Assembly (NCBI GenBank): GCA_000432335.1
Contig: HF995399.1
Location: forward strand, 1-20,368
Length of the DNA: 20,368 nucleotides
Origin: Firmicutes bacterium CAG:646
GTDB taxonomy: Bacteria > Bacillota > Clostridia > Lachnospirales > Lachnospiraceae
Direction: 5' to 3'
Shown: in pieces, positions 12,273 to 20,368 of the stretch
Layout: every line of letters begins with the position of its first letter
Numbering within the stretch: position 1 is the stretch's first letter
Made by a program: the position numbers and the translations under genes
Notes under the pieces: model-generated
What the model was told of the DNA's origin: nothing
What the model saw: the letters and a program-made list of their open reading frames with translations, nothing else
Database searches by the model: none

Positions 12273-13247
12273 ATGGAGGATAAATTTCGTTTTGGTATTA
12301 TGGGAGCAGGGAATATTGCAAGACAGTTTTGCGACGCAGTGACACGCCAGGGGGAAGGCGTGGTAGCTGCTGTTGCCAGTAAATCGATAGAAAGGGCGGA
12401 AAGCTTTGCAAAAGATCAGGGGATCGCGCATGCATATGGAAGCTATGAACAGATGCTGAGGGAAGAAAAGCTGGATGCAGTGTATGTGGCGGCTACCACA
12501 AATGCTCACTATGAGCTGACGATGCAGTGTCTGGAACATGATGTTCCGGTACTCTGCGAAAAGGCGATGTGCAGAAACAGTAAGGAGGCAGAGGGGATTT
12601 TCCGGTATGCCCGGGAACACGGCATATTTGTTATGGAGGGAATGTGGTCCCGTTTTCTGCCGAAGATGGCAAAGGTAAAGGAATGGCTGGCAGCCGAGAA
12701 AATCGGAAAGGTGAATCTTGTTACCTGCGGCATAGGTTTTCAGGCTCCGAAGGATTCCACAAACCGGTACTATAATCCAGCTCTTGGAGGAGGGGCAACG
12801 TACGATATTCTGGTGTACTGTTATGAGATCGCCCGTTACTTTTTCCCGGAAATACCTCAGGAATGTGTATGCAGAGCAGACTGGTCTGCGTCCGGTGTGG
12901 ATAAAACGGATGTGATTGTGCTGAAATATCCAGAGTGTATGATATCTCTGATCGCTACCTTTGAGGGTGATATTCCTAATACTATGATCTTTTATGGAGA
13001 AAAGGGAAGGATTGAACTTTTGTATCCCCATTATGGAAAAGAAGCTTTTCTGTATATAGAAGGGGAAGAACCGGAGAAGTTTGCGGAAGATAAAGAGGAA
13101 AATGGCTTTGTCTATGAGATCGGAGAAGTGATCCGCTGCGTAAGGGAAGGAAAAATAGAGAGCGCTGTGGCGCCTCACAGCATGACAATGGAAATGGCGA
13201 AGGTGTTTGACGAAATTTTGAAACAGAAAGAAGGACTGAGCATATAG
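12273..13247 (+). CDS. Gfo/Idh/MocA-family NAD(P)-dependent oxidoreductase
   Basis: The product (324 aa) is a sugar or diol dehydrogenase of the Gfo/Idh/MocA family. The N-terminal Rossmann domain opens with FRFGIMGAGNIARQF, and the conserved CEKAM segment carries the catalytic-type Lys. The C-terminal alpha/beta domain includes MEGMWSRFLP and the GGGATYDILVY loop. Those two motifs resemble the trans-1,2-dihydrobenzene-1,2-diol dehydrogenase/deoxyfluoroglucose branch. Two ATGs are adjacent, at 12270 and 12273. AGGAGG at 12261-12266 is three bases from the first and six from the second, so I prefer the second. It lies just after the helical protein and 47 bases before an MFS carrier, which may move its substrate. 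The true substrate is not deducible. Confidence 0.92.
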   Translation: MEDKFRFGIMGAGNIARQFCDAVTRQGEGVVAAVASKSIERAESFAKDQGIAHAYGSYEQMLREEKLDAVYVAATTNAHYELTMQCLEHDVPVLCEKAMCRNSKEAEGIFRYAREHGIFVMEGMWSRFLPKMAKVKEWLAAEKIGKVNLVTCGIGFQAPKDSTNRYYNPALGGGATYDILVYCYEIARYFFPEIPQECVCRADWSASGVDKTDVIVLKYPECMISLIATFEGDIPNTMIFYGEKGRIELLYPHYGKEAFLYIEGEEPEKFAEDKEENGFVYEIGEVIRCVREGKIESAVAPHSMTMEMAKVFDEILKQKEGLSI

Positions 13248-13294
13248 ACAGAAGCTTGTAGGACAAAGTATGTTATGTACATAGGAGAGGAAGT

Positions 13295-14539
13295 ATGAAA
13301 CTAAAATTAACAAAAATGGAAAAAGCCTGGATACTGTACGATGTGGGAAATTCTGCGTTTATTCTTCTTGTTTCCACGATCATCCCCATTTATTTTGATT
13401 ATCTGGCAGATTTGGCGAAGATTAGCGCAGCGGATTATCTGGCTTATTGGGGATATGCTGCGTCAGTGGCTACACTTGTGGTTGCGGTGATCGGACCTGT
13501 TTTTGGAACGATGGCTGATACGAAAAATCTGAAAAAGAAAATTTTCTTTGCAGCTATGCTGGTTGGAACAGTATGCTGCGCAGCATTGGGGGTGATGACG
13601 CATTGGCTGGCATTTCTGGTGGTGTTTGTGATCGCCAAGATCGGTTATTCCTCCAGCATTGTATTTTATGACGCTATGCTCACTGATGTGACAACGGAAG
13701 AGAGGATGGATGATGTGTCCTCCCATGGGTATGCGTGGGGGTACATCGGAAGCTGTATTCCTTTTGGGATTGGGCTGGCTCTGGTTTTGGGAGGAGGAAA
13801 ACTGGGATTGTCTATGCAAGTGTCTATGGGGCTTACCTTTCTTTTGACAGCGCTGTGGTGGTTTCTGGTAACAATCCCTCTTCTCAGGCAGTATAAACAG
13901 GTACATTATGTGGAGAATCATGGGCAGATATGGAAGAGAAGTTTCGGAAGGCTCTGGAAATCTTTAAAGGAAATGCGTAAGGAAAAGCATATTTTTATGT
14001 TTCTTCTTGCTTTCTTTTTCTATATTGACGGTGTTTATACAATCATAGAGATGGCGACCGCTTATGGACAGTCTCTGGGGCTTGACAGTACCGGACTTTT
14101 GCTGGCGCTTTTGGTTACCCAGCTGGTGGCATTTCCGTTCTGTCTGATTTTTGCAAAACTGGCAAAAAGGTTTTCCGGCACAAAACTGATTACCGTGTGC
14201 ATCGTGGCATATTTTTGTATTGCCGTGTATGCGATCCAGCTGGACAGACAGATTGAGTTCTGGATTCTGGCGGTGTGCGTGGGAATGTTTCAGGGAGGGA
14301 TTCAAGCGTTGTCCCGTTCTTACTTTGCAAAGATTATTCCGGCGGAAAAATCAGGAGAATATTTTGGATTGCTGGACATCTGCGGAAAGGGCGCATCCTT
14401 TATTGGAACAACGCTGATGAGTGTGGTAAGCCAGCTTACCGGAAAAGTGAATTTTGGTGTGGGAGCTATCGCCATTATTTTTGTTATCGGGCTTATTTTG
14501 TTCCGAAAAGCGGCGGCTTTAAATTCTGAAAAGTGCTGA
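13295..14539 (+). CDS. UMF1-type MFS transporter
   Basis: The 414-aa membrane protein has about 12 hydrophobic segments. It opens with KAWILYDVGNSAFILLVSTIIPIYF, the typical first helix of the UMF1 (Atg22-like) branch of the major facilitator superfamily. Family features include DAMLTDVT, the HGYAWGYIGS segment, and GMFQGGIQALSRSYFAKIIP before the tenth or eleventh helix. UMF1 proteins are thought to export small molecules, amino acids being the best-supported substrates for the fungal Atg22 relatives. The bacterial substrate is unknown. AGGAGAGGAAG lies just before the ATG. It follows the oxidoreductase by 47 bases on the same strand, and the next gene (galE) has its own promoter, so this is probably the end of the unit. 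Confidence 0.88.
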   Translation: MKLKLTKMEKAWILYDVGNSAFILLVSTIIPIYFDYLADLAKISAADYLAYWGYAASVATLVVAVIGPVFGTMADTKNLKKKIFFAAMLVGTVCCAALGVMTHWLAFLVVFVIAKIGYSSSIVFYDAMLTDVTTEERMDDVSSHGYAWGYIGSCIPFGIGLALVLGGGKLGLSMQVSMGLTFLLTALWWFLVTIPLLRQYKQVHYVENHGQIWKRSFGRLWKSLKEMRKEKHIFMFLLAFFFYIDGVYTIIEMATAYGQSLGLDSTGLLLALLVTQLVAFPFCLIFAKLAKRFSGTKLITVCIVAYFCIAVYAIQLDRQIEFWILAVCVGMFQGGIQALSRSYFAKIIPAEKSGEYFGLLDICGKGASFIGTTLMSVVSQLTGKVNFGVGAIAIIFVIGLILFRKAAALNSEKC

Positions 14540-14567
14540 ATGTGCAAAAAATGTGTCCAAATATTTA

Positions 14568-14596
14568 TTGAATTCTACATAGTGGGGTGTTACACT
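14568..14596 (+). promoter_or_regulatory. Sigma-A type promoter for galE
   Basis: TTGAAT (14568-14573) and TACACT (14591-14596) are separated by 17 bp, with an extended -10 TG at 14588-14589. Transcription would begin about 50 bases before the ATG. Confidence 0.7.
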
Positions 14597-14652
14597 AAGA
14601 AAGACGACGATGAGTTAGAAATCCATATTCGAGTTTAAAGGAGGATGCCAAA

Positions 14653-15675
14653 ATGAGAATTTTAGTTACAGGCGGTGCAGGGTATATTGGAAGTCATACT
14701 TGCGTAGAACTGCTGAATGCAGGGTACGAAGTAGTTGTAGTAGATAATCTTTATAATGCCAGTGAAAAGGCTCTGGATCGTGTAGAAGAGATTACCGGCA
14801 AAAAAGTGACCTTCTATAATGCTGACATACGTGATAAGGCAGCTATGGATGCGGTCTTTGATAAAGAGCAGGTAGATGCGGTGATTCATTTTGCAGGACT
14901 GAAGGCAGTAGGAGAATCCGTAGTGAAACCGATTGAATATTATGAGAATAATATTGCAGGTACATTGAATCTGTGTGATTCCATGAGAAACCATGGAGTA
15001 AAAAATATCATTTTCAGCTCTTCCGCTACCGTATATGGAGATCCGGCTTTTATTCCGATCACAGAAGAATGTCCCAAGGGAACCTGTACCAACCCTTACG
15101 GTTGGACAAAATGGATGCTGGAACAGATTCTGACAGATCTGCACACCGCAGATCCAGAATGGAATGTGATTCTGCTGCGTTACTTTAATCCGATCGGAGC
15201 ACATAAAAGCGGTATGATTGGAGAGGACCCCAAGGGTATTCCAAACAATCTCCTGCCTTATGTAGCGCAGGTGGCTATTGGCAAGAGAGAATGTCTGGGT
15301 GTCTTTGGCGATGATTATGATACACCGGACGGGACCGGTGTCCGGGATTATATCCATGTGGTAGATCTTGCAGTAGGCCATGTAAAAGCGCTGAAGAAAC
15401 TGGAAGAAAAAGCAGGTGTGTCAGTGTATAATCTGGGAACTGGTCATGGTTACAGCGTTCTTCAGGTGGTACATGCTTTTGAGAAGGCATGTGGTCATGC
15501 GATTAAATATGAGATCAAAGAGAGAAGAGCGGGAGATATTGCTATGTGCTACTGCGATCCGGAAAAAGCAAAAAGAGAGCTGGGATGGGAAGCACAGTAT
15601 GGAATTGATGAGATGTGTGAAGATTCCTGGAGATGGCAGAGCCAGAATCCGGATGGATACGCTACAGAAAAATAG
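14653..15675 (+). CDS. galE: UDP-glucose 4-epimerase
   Basis: The product (340 aa) interconverts UDP-glucose and UDP-galactose in the Leloir pathway and supplies UDP-galactose for cell-surface sugars. It is a short-chain dehydrogenase-type Rossmann protein. The NAD-binding GGAGYIGSH starts at G7. The catalytic set S124 (in SSSATVYG), Y149 and K153 (in YGWTKWM) falls at the same residue numbers as in E. coli GalE. ILLRYFNPIGAH and VRDYIHVVDLAVGH are also diagnostic, and the length is normal. AAAGGAGGATG precedes the start. It has its own promoter and its own terminator, so it appears monocistronic. No galK or galT is adjacent, which suggests a biosynthetic or general role. Confidence 0.97.
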   Translation: MRILVTGGAGYIGSHTCVELLNAGYEVVVVDNLYNASEKALDRVEEITGKKVTFYNADIRDKAAMDAVFDKEQVDAVIHFAGLKAVGESVVKPIEYYENNIAGTLNLCDSMRNHGVKNIIFSSSATVYGDPAFIPITEECPKGTCTNPYGWTKWMLEQILTDLHTADPEWNVILLRYFNPIGAHKSGMIGEDPKGIPNNLLPYVAQVAIGKRECLGVFGDDYDTPDGTGVRDYIHVVDLAVGHVKALKKLEEKAGVSVYNLGTGHGYSVLQVVHAFEKACGHAIKYEIKERRAGDIAMCYCDPEKAKRELGWEAQYGIDEMCEDSWRWQSQNPDGYATEK

Positions 15676-15718
15676 GAATATGCCTTTATGATCTTAATAT
15701 CATAGAAAGAACAGTTAC

Positions 15719-15759
15719 AAAAAACAGGAGACTGCCGCTGCGGCAGTCTCCTGTTTTTT
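15719..15759. terminator. Bidirectional terminator between galE and the DUF1846 gene
   Basis: A perfect 19-bp inverted repeat (15719-15737 with 15741-15759) encloses a 3-base loop and has A and T runs at its two edges. It can therefore end transcription in both directions. Its last bases overlap the stop codon of the minus-strand gene (15758-15760). Confidence 0.95.
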
Positions 15760-17236
15760 AATGAAGCATAGATTTATGTTCGTACCGTGGTTCTGAGGTA
15801 AGCTGAATTCCCAGGCGTTTGAAAATCCCCACGTCTACCTTCGAGAGCATGACGGAGGTGTGTACCTGACAGCCTTTCAGGCGCGGAAGCTGGCGAAGTG
15901 CCAGTTTTGCTTCCGGGCTGGAAGCGGCGCTGCTGGAGAGAGCGATCAGAACCTCATCCGTGTGCAGACGGGGATTTTTACTTCCCAGATAAGCTGTTTT
16001 TAAAGTCTGGATAGGTTCGATAGAGGCGGGGGAGATCACGTGCAGCTTGTGGTCGATTCCTGCCAGTTCTTTCAGCGCATTTAAAAGCAGAGCAGCGGAA
16101 GCGCCCAGAAGATCGGAGGTTTTTCCGCAGATGATCCGTCCGTCAGGAAGCTCTATGGCAGCGGCAGGACTTCCGGTTTCCTCTGCCCGCTGGAGAGCCG
16201 GTGTCACCACTTTTCTGTCCGTGGTGCTGATGTGTAGCTGCTTCATGAGAAGTTCGATTTTGAATACTTCTTCCTCCTTGCGCATACCGTCCAGAACGCC
16301 TGCTTTAGCTTCAAAGTATCGCCGGATAATCTCCTGGCAGGAAGCCTCTTTGCAGGCTTCATCGTCAATAATACAATTTCCAGCCATATTTACGCCCATA
16401 TCTGTAGGAGATTTGTAAGGGCATTCCCCGAAGATCTTTTCAAACATGGCTTCCAGAACAGGGAAAATCTCCACATCACGGTTATAATTTACCGTAGTTT
16501 CTCCGTAGGCTTCCAGATGGAAGGGATCGATCATATTGACATCGTTTAAGTCGGCGGTGGCTGCCTCATAAGCCAGATTTACCGGATGCTTCAGCGGAAT
16601 ATTCCAGATCGGGAAGGTTTCAAATTTGGCGTAGCCCGCCCGAACTCCACGTTTCTGTTCGTGGTAGAGCTGGGAGAGACAGGTAGCCATTTTTCCACTT
16701 CCAGGTCCCGGAGCGGTAACGATAACCAGCGGTCGTGTTGTTTCGATATAATCATTTTTTCCGTAACCTTCATCGCTGACAATCAGAGGGATATTGTTGG
16801 GATATCCTTCGATGGAGTAGAGAATATAGACGCGGATGCCCAGTTTCTCCAGGCGTTTCCGGAACTGATCGGCGCTGTTTTGCCCTGTATACTGGGTGAT
16901 AGCAACGCTGCCCACATAAAGTCCTTTTTCTGTAAAAACTTCGATCAGACGAAGCACTTCTGTATCATAGGTGATTCCCAGATCACCGCGGATTTTATTC
17001 TTTTCAATATCGCCGGCGCTGATCACGATTACGATCTCAGCCTGATCTGATAACTGCATCAGCATTTGGAGCTTGCTGTCCGGGGCGAAGCCTGGAAGCA
17101 CCCGGGAGGCGTGAAAGTCATCAAAGAGCTTTCCGCCGAATTCCAGATACAGTTTGTTGTCAAACTGATTAATTCGTTCGCGGATATGCTCAGACTGGGT
17201 GGAAAGATACTTTTGATTATCAAATCCAATTTTCAT
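15758..17236 (-). CDS. DUF1846 family protein
   Basis: The product (492 aa) matches the conserved DUF1846 family, which is common in Firmicutes and has no firmly established function. It opens with KIGFDNQKYLSTQSEHI, an N-terminal hallmark. Other family stretches are KLYLEFGGKLFDDFHASRVLPGF (given here only as a landmark near residues 28-50), a glycine-rich P-loop-like APGPGSGKMA (175-184) that suggests nucleotide binding, and NNIPLIVSDEGYG. The C-terminal half has SPASIEPIQTLK and a run of small residues (ALSSSAASSPEAK). No signal peptide or membrane segment is seen, so it is cytosolic. AGGAGGA precedes the start. It is divergent from ftsH and convergent with galE. Confidence 0.92.
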   Translation of the reverse strand: MKIGFDNQKYLSTQSEHIRERINQFDNKLYLEFGGKLFDDFHASRVLPGFAPDSKLQMLMQLSDQAEIVIVISAGDIEKNKIRGDLGITYDTEVLRLIEVFTEKGLYVGSVAITQYTGQNSADQFRKRLEKLGIRVYILYSIEGYPNNIPLIVSDEGYGKNDYIETTRPLVIVTAPGPGSGKMATCLSQLYHEQKRGVRAGYAKFETFPIWNIPLKHPVNLAYEAATADLNDVNMIDPFHLEAYGETTVNYNRDVEIFPVLEAMFEKIFGECPYKSPTDMGVNMAGNCIIDDEACKEASCQEIIRRYFEAKAGVLDGMRKEEEVFKIELLMKQLHISTTDRKVVTPALQRAEETGSPAAAIELPDGRIICGKTSDLLGASAALLLNALKELAGIDHKLHVISPASIEPIQTLKTAYLGSKNPRLHTDEVLIALSSSAASSPEAKLALRQLPRLKGCQVHTSVMLSKVDVGIFKRLGIQLTSEPRYEHKSMLH

Positions 17237-17437
17237 AAATCAAGTCCTCCTATGTGTAGTGGTCATTAATCCGTAGAAAAAATACATAAGCTAGTATACT
17301 ACAAATCATTCTACAAATGCTACAGTAAATATGAAAATTTCGTGAAAAAGTTGTTTTTAAGGGAAGAAAGCGGGGAAAGGAGTTGATTTATCCAGTAGAA
17401 ATACTTATAATGAGGAAGTATTGTTAAGGAGGAAATT
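17237..17437. promoter_or_regulatory. Divergent intergenic region between the DUF1846 gene and ftsH
   Basis: This 201-bp spacer holds the ftsH promoter at its right end. Near the DUF1846 side is a 10-bp palindrome, TAGTATACTA (17292-17301), that overlaps a minus-strand TATACT (-10 candidate, 17293-17298). Two direct copies of CTACAAAT follow (17299-17306 and 17311-17318), and a partial third copy, CTACAG, lies at 17320-17325. These could be regulator binding sites, but no known operator fits exactly. Confidence 0.4.
17383..17411 (+). promoter_or_regulatory. Sigma-A type promoter for ftsH
   Basis: TTGATT (17383-17388) and a perfect TATAAT (17406-17411) are exactly 17 bp apart, and the ATG is 27 bases downstream of the -10. 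The leader would therefore be short, just enough for the AAGGAGG site. Confidence 0.85.
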
Positions 17438-19429
17438 ATGGATCAAAGACCTAATAATTATAATCAGGGACCGGGAGGACCCGGTCAAAATGGAAATGGG
17501 GATCAGGGCCCGCAGAATCCGAAGAATAAATCATCGCTTTTGGTGCTGCTGATCTGTGTATTAGCGACTTTGCTGATCTGGACCTTATTCAGTAATATTA
17601 TACAGAGCTCCACGTCAAAGAAAATCACTTACGACAAATTTGTGGAGATGCTGGAAGAAGGTAAAATTAAGGCGGTGGAGCTTCAGGATGGTATGCTTAC
17701 TATTATTCCCCGGGAACAGAAGGTGGAAGGTATTGAGTTCCAGTATTCCGCTACTGCCATGGAGGACGGAGACGCTTTAGTAAAGAGAATCGAAGAGGCG
17801 GAGAAAAAGACCGGCAAAGAGATCTCTTATAATGCAGTTCTTCCCGATCCTACCGGTTCCGTGATCTACACCATCGTCAGCCTTTTAGTTCCGTTTTTAC
17901 TGCTGATCGTTGGTATGAACTGGATTATGAGAAAGATGAACAAGGGCGGCGGTATGATGGGCGGTGTTGGCAAGAGTAAAGCCAAAGCCTATGTACAGAA
18001 AGAAACAGGAGTTACCTTTAAAGATGTGGCAGGAGAAGACGAAGCGAAAGAGTCTCTGCAGGAGGTTGTAGATTTTCTGCATAATCCGGTAAAATACACT
18101 ACCATCGGTGCGAAGCTTCCCAAGGGAGCGCTTTTGGTGGGACCTCCGGGAACAGGTAAGACTCTGTTAGCAAAGGCGGTGGCCGGAGAAGCGCATGTGC
18201 CATTTTTCTCCCTGTCCGGTTCTGATTTTGTGGAAATGTTTGTGGGTGTGGGAGCATCCCGTGTCCGGGATCTGTTTGAAGAGGCGAAGAAAAATGCTCC
18301 CTGTATTATTTTCATTGATGAGATTGACGCCATTGGTAAAAGTCGTGACAGCAGATTTGGCGGTGGAAATGATGAGAGAGAGCAGACATTGAATCAGCTT
18401 CTGGCAGAGATGGATGGATTTGATTCGTCCAAAGGTATTCTGATTCTGGCGGCTACCAACCGGCCGGAGATTTTGGATCCAGCGCTTTTAAGACCGGGAC
18501 GATTTGACCGGAGAATTATTGTGGAACGGCCGGATCTGAAGGGAAGAGTGAATATTTTAAAGGTGCATTCCAAGGATGTTTCTTTGGATGAGAGCGTAGA
18601 TCTGGATGCGATTGCGCTGGCAACCTCTGGGGCAGTGGGATCTGATCTGGCAAATATGATCAACGAGGCGGCTATTCTGGCAGTCAAGAATGGCAGAAGG
18701 GCAGTTTCACAAAAAGATCTCTATGAGGCGGTGGAAGTGGTTCTTGTAGGTAAAGAGAAGAAAGACAGAATTCTCAGTCAGGAAGAACGCAAGATTGTAT
18801 CGTACCATGAAGTGGGTCATGCGCTGTTAAGCGCTTTGCAGAAAGATGCGGAGCCGGTACAGAAGATTACGATAGTGCCGCGTACCATGGGAGCGCTGGG
18901 GTATGTTATGCAGGTTCCTGAGGAAGAGAAATATCTGAACAGTAAGACAGAGCTGGAGGCTATGTTGGTGGGACTTCTGGCAGGTCGTGCAGCGGAAGAA
19001 ATCGTTTTTGGCAATGTGACTACGGGAGCATCTAATGATATTGAGAAAGCGACACAGATTGCGCGAGCTATGATCACGCAGTACGGTATGTCAGAGAAGT
19101 TTGGGCTTATGGGGCTGGCTTCCGTGGAAAACCAGTATCTTGGCGGTCAGGCAACGCTCAACTGCGGGGATGCTACGGCTACCGAGATCGATCATGAAGC
19201 GATGCTGATGCTAAAAAATGCTTATGATCAGGCGAAGGACATTCTGGTTCAGCATCGGGAGGCGTTGGATAAGATCGCCGCTTTTCTGATTGAGCGGGAA
19301 ACTATCACTGGTAAGGAATTTATGGAAATTCTTCATCAGGTGGAGGGAACTGCACTGGAAGAACAGCAGCCGGAAAATATAGCATTGGAGACGAAAGAAG
19401 ACGGCGAAATAAAGATAGAAGAAAATTAG
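17438..19429 (+). CDS. ftsH: ATP-dependent zinc metalloprotease FtsH
   Basis: The product (663 aa) is a membrane-anchored AAA+ protease that degrades misfolded membrane proteins and some regulators as a hexamer. A 30-residue N-terminal tail rich in Gly, Asn, Gln and Pro precedes TM1 (about 33-55). A short external domain follows, then TM2 (about 138-162). The AAA module has Walker A GPPGTGKT (235-242), Walker B IIFIDEID and the second region of homology ATNRPEILDPALLRPGRFDR. The protease domain has the zinc motif HEVGH (457-461) and D534 as the expected third ligand. Most FtsH proteins read HEAGH, so the middle residue is a mild variant, and the zinc and catalytic residues are intact. AAGGAGG precedes the ATG. 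It has its own promoter and ends at a long hairpin. Confidence 0.98.
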   Translation: MDQRPNNYNQGPGGPGQNGNGDQGPQNPKNKSSLLVLLICVLATLLIWTLFSNIIQSSTSKKITYDKFVEMLEEGKIKAVELQDGMLTIIPREQKVEGIEFQYSATAMEDGDALVKRIEEAEKKTGKEISYNAVLPDPTGSVIYTIVSLLVPFLLLIVGMNWIMRKMNKGGGMMGGVGKSKAKAYVQKETGVTFKDVAGEDEAKESLQEVVDFLHNPVKYTTIGAKLPKGALLVGPPGTGKTLLAKAVAGEAHVPFFSLSGSDFVEMFVGVGASRVRDLFEEAKKNAPCIIFIDEIDAIGKSRDSRFGGGNDEREQTLNQLLAEMDGFDSSKGILILAATNRPEILDPALLRPGRFDRRIIVERPDLKGRVNILKVHSKDVSLDESVDLDAIALATSGAVGSDLANMINEAAILAVKNGRRAVSQKDLYEAVEVVLVGKEKKDRILSQEERKIVSYHEVGHALLSALQKDAEPVQKITIVPRTMGALGYVMQVPEEEKYLNSKTELEAMLVGLLAGRAAEEIVFGNVTTGASNDIEKATQIARAMITQYGMSEKFGLMGLASVENQYLGGQATLNCGDATATEIDHEAMLMLKNAYDQAKDILVQHREALDKIAAFLIERETITGKEFMEILHQVEGTALEEQQPENIALETKEDGEIKIEEN

Positions 19430-19432
19430 TCG

Positions 19433-19530
19433 GAGACTGTCGCACATAGACATTTAAGAGAATATTTATGCGCAAACGGAGTTTGATGGCATAAATATTC
19501 CCAAATGTTTATGTTGATAGTCTCATTTTT
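19433..19530 (+). terminator. Long nested hairpin after ftsH, probable terminator
   Basis: GAGACT (19433-19438) pairs with AGTCTC (19519-19524). Inside it, ACATA (19444-19448) pairs with TATGT (19510-19514), ACATTT (19450-19455) with AAATGT (19503-19508), and a perfect 12-bp stem GAATATTTATGC (19460-19471) with GCATAAATATTC (19489-19500). CAAAC and GTTTG (19473-19477, 19481-19485) pair in the apical loop. A run of five T (19526-19530) follows. It starts four bases after the ftsH stop. It is far longer than a usual terminator. Confidence 0.7.
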
Positions 19531-19554
19531 ATTTTGAAAGAAGGGGGAGAATCC

Positions 19555-20368
19555 ATGTTTGATATCCAGGAAGAATTAAAAAAGCTTCCGGGAAAACCGG
19601 GAGTCTATATCATGCACGATGAAAAAGATGAGATTATCTATGTGGGGAAGGCGGTCAGCCTGAAAAATCGAGTACGCCAGTATTTTCAGAGCAGCAGAAA
19701 TCTGGGAATCAAGAAGGAGCAGATGGTGCAGCAGATCGCCCGATTTGAATATATCATTACCGATTCGGAGGTAGAAGCTCTGGTCCTGGAGTGTAACCTG
19801 ATCAAAGAGCATCGCCCGAAATATAATACGATGCTGAAGGATGATAAAAGCTATCCCTTTATCGAGGTGACAGTGGATGAGGAGTATCCGAGGGTATTGT
19901 TTGCCAGAAAACAGAAGAAAGATAAGGGAAAATATTTTGGACCGTATACCAGCGCTGGGGCGGTAAAAGATTCTCTGGAGCTCATTCGGAAATTGTATCA
20001 TGTACGGACCTGCAGCAGGAATCTTCCACGGGATATTGGAAAAGAACGTCCCTGCCTGTATTATCATATCAAACAGTGTCAGGCGCCCTGTCAGGGGTAT
20101 GTGTCTAAGGAAGAATATCGGGCGCAGATTGACGGGGTATTGGATTTTCTGAACGGAGATTATAAGAAATTGTTAAAAGAGCTGGAGCAGAAAATGCTGG
20201 CGGCCTCAGAAGAGTTGAAATTTGAAGAGGCGGCAGATTATAGGGATCTGATGCAGAGTATTCAAAAAATCGGGGAGCGACAGAAGATCACGGGAAGTCA
20301 GGGAGAGGACAAAGATGTGATCGCGCTGGCAGCGGATGAGGAGGATGCAGTGGTGCAGGTGTTCTTCA
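19555..20368 (+). CDS. uvrC: Excinuclease ABC subunit C, N-terminal part (cut by window end)
   Basis: UvrC makes the two incisions on either side of a DNA lesion in the UvrABC repair pathway. About 271 residues are visible and the frame is open to the window end; full proteins have about 600. The N-terminus is the GIY-YIG nuclease domain that makes the 3' incision: GKPGVYIMHDEKDEIIYVGKA with LKNRVRQYF. Four cysteines follow, in RTC, RPC, KQC and APC contexts, matching the set reported to bind an iron-sulfur cluster in UvrC. The UVR motif ELKFEEAADYRDLMQSI, which contacts UvrB, lies near residues 219-235. The C-terminal RNase H-like nuclease and HhH domains lie outside. AGGGGGAG precedes the ATG. 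The hairpin after ftsH separates the two genes. Confidence 0.97.
   Translation, partial: MFDIQEELKKLPGKPGVYIMHDEKDEIIYVGKAVSLKNRVRQYFQSSRNLGIKKEQMVQQIARFEYIITDSEVEALVLECNLIKEHRPKYNTMLKDDKSYPFIEVTVDEEYPRVLFARKQKKDKGKYFGPYTSAGAVKDSLELIRKLYHVRTCSRNLPRDIGKERPCLYYHIKQCQAPCQGYVSKEEYRAQIDGVLDFLNGDYKKLLKELEQKMLAASEELKFEEAADYRDLMQSIQKIGERQKITGSQGEDKDVIALAADEEDAVVQVFF

Noticed and set aside
12120..13313. 397-aa open frame on the minus strand
   Set aside because: It is a shadow of the Gfo/Idh/MocA gene and rich in His, Phe and Cys as is common in antisense frames.
17299..17325. BlaI/CopY-type operator (TACA-TGTA)
   Set aside because: Only direct TACA half-sites occur. The required inverted TGTA partner is missing at the right spacing.
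1..20368. CRISPR array, tRNA, rRNA, prophage or insertion sequence
   Set aside because: No regularly spaced repeats, cloverleaf sequences, transposase or phage proteins were found on either strand.

Overview
This window looks like chromosomal DNA from a low-to-mid GC clostridial Firmicute, most likely a gut Lachnospiraceae. The grounds are strong AGGAGG-type ribosome binding sites, sigma-A type promoters, and the protein set (clostridial-type DapF-like protein, DUF1846 protein, UMF1-type MFS carrier, rubrerythrin). The genus cannot be fixed from the sequence alone. No tRNA, rRNA, CRISPR array, transposase or phage gene was seen.

Layout. Bases 1-252 are the end of a sirtuin-like gene. After a 384-bp gap comes a membrane-anchored diguanylate cyclase (637-2520), convergent with an AraC-family regulator on the minus strand (2558-3418). 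Divergent from the regulator is a 123-residue protein (3540-3911) that resembles only the N-terminal half of diaminopimelate epimerase and lacks its signature residues. It ends at a strong terminator. A rubrerythrin gene (4062-4655) follows. Two related palindromic elements flank it: a short one at 3916-3972 and a long, highly folded one at 4704-4885. They share a 20-bp end that differs at one position.

The centre (4926-11043) is a tightly packed five-gene plus-strand block: a TetM/EF-G-like GTPase fused to a Rae1/YacP-type NYN endoribonuclease, a tRNA-dihydrouridine synthase, a small HD hydrolase of the SpoT/Mesh1 type, a MATE exporter and a GreA-type elongation factor. Four of the five act on ribosomes, tRNA, the alarmone pool or stalled RNA polymerase, so the block reads as a translation/transcription stress operon. 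The GTPase-RNase fusion is the most interesting item in the window: both halves are ribosome-directed, which suggests one protein that enters a stalled ribosome and cleaves the mRNA.

After it, still on the plus strand, come a sugar O-acetyltransferase (11119-11769), an unrecognised all-helical protein (11834-12262), a Gfo/Idh/MocA oxidoreductase (12273-13247), a UMF1-type MFS carrier (13295-14539), and galE with its own promoter (14653-15675). A perfect 19-bp stem terminator separates galE from a convergent DUF1846 protein (15758-17236, minus). Divergent from that is ftsH (17438-19429) with a good promoter. A long nested hairpin follows ftsH, and uvrC (19555 onward) runs off the end of the window.
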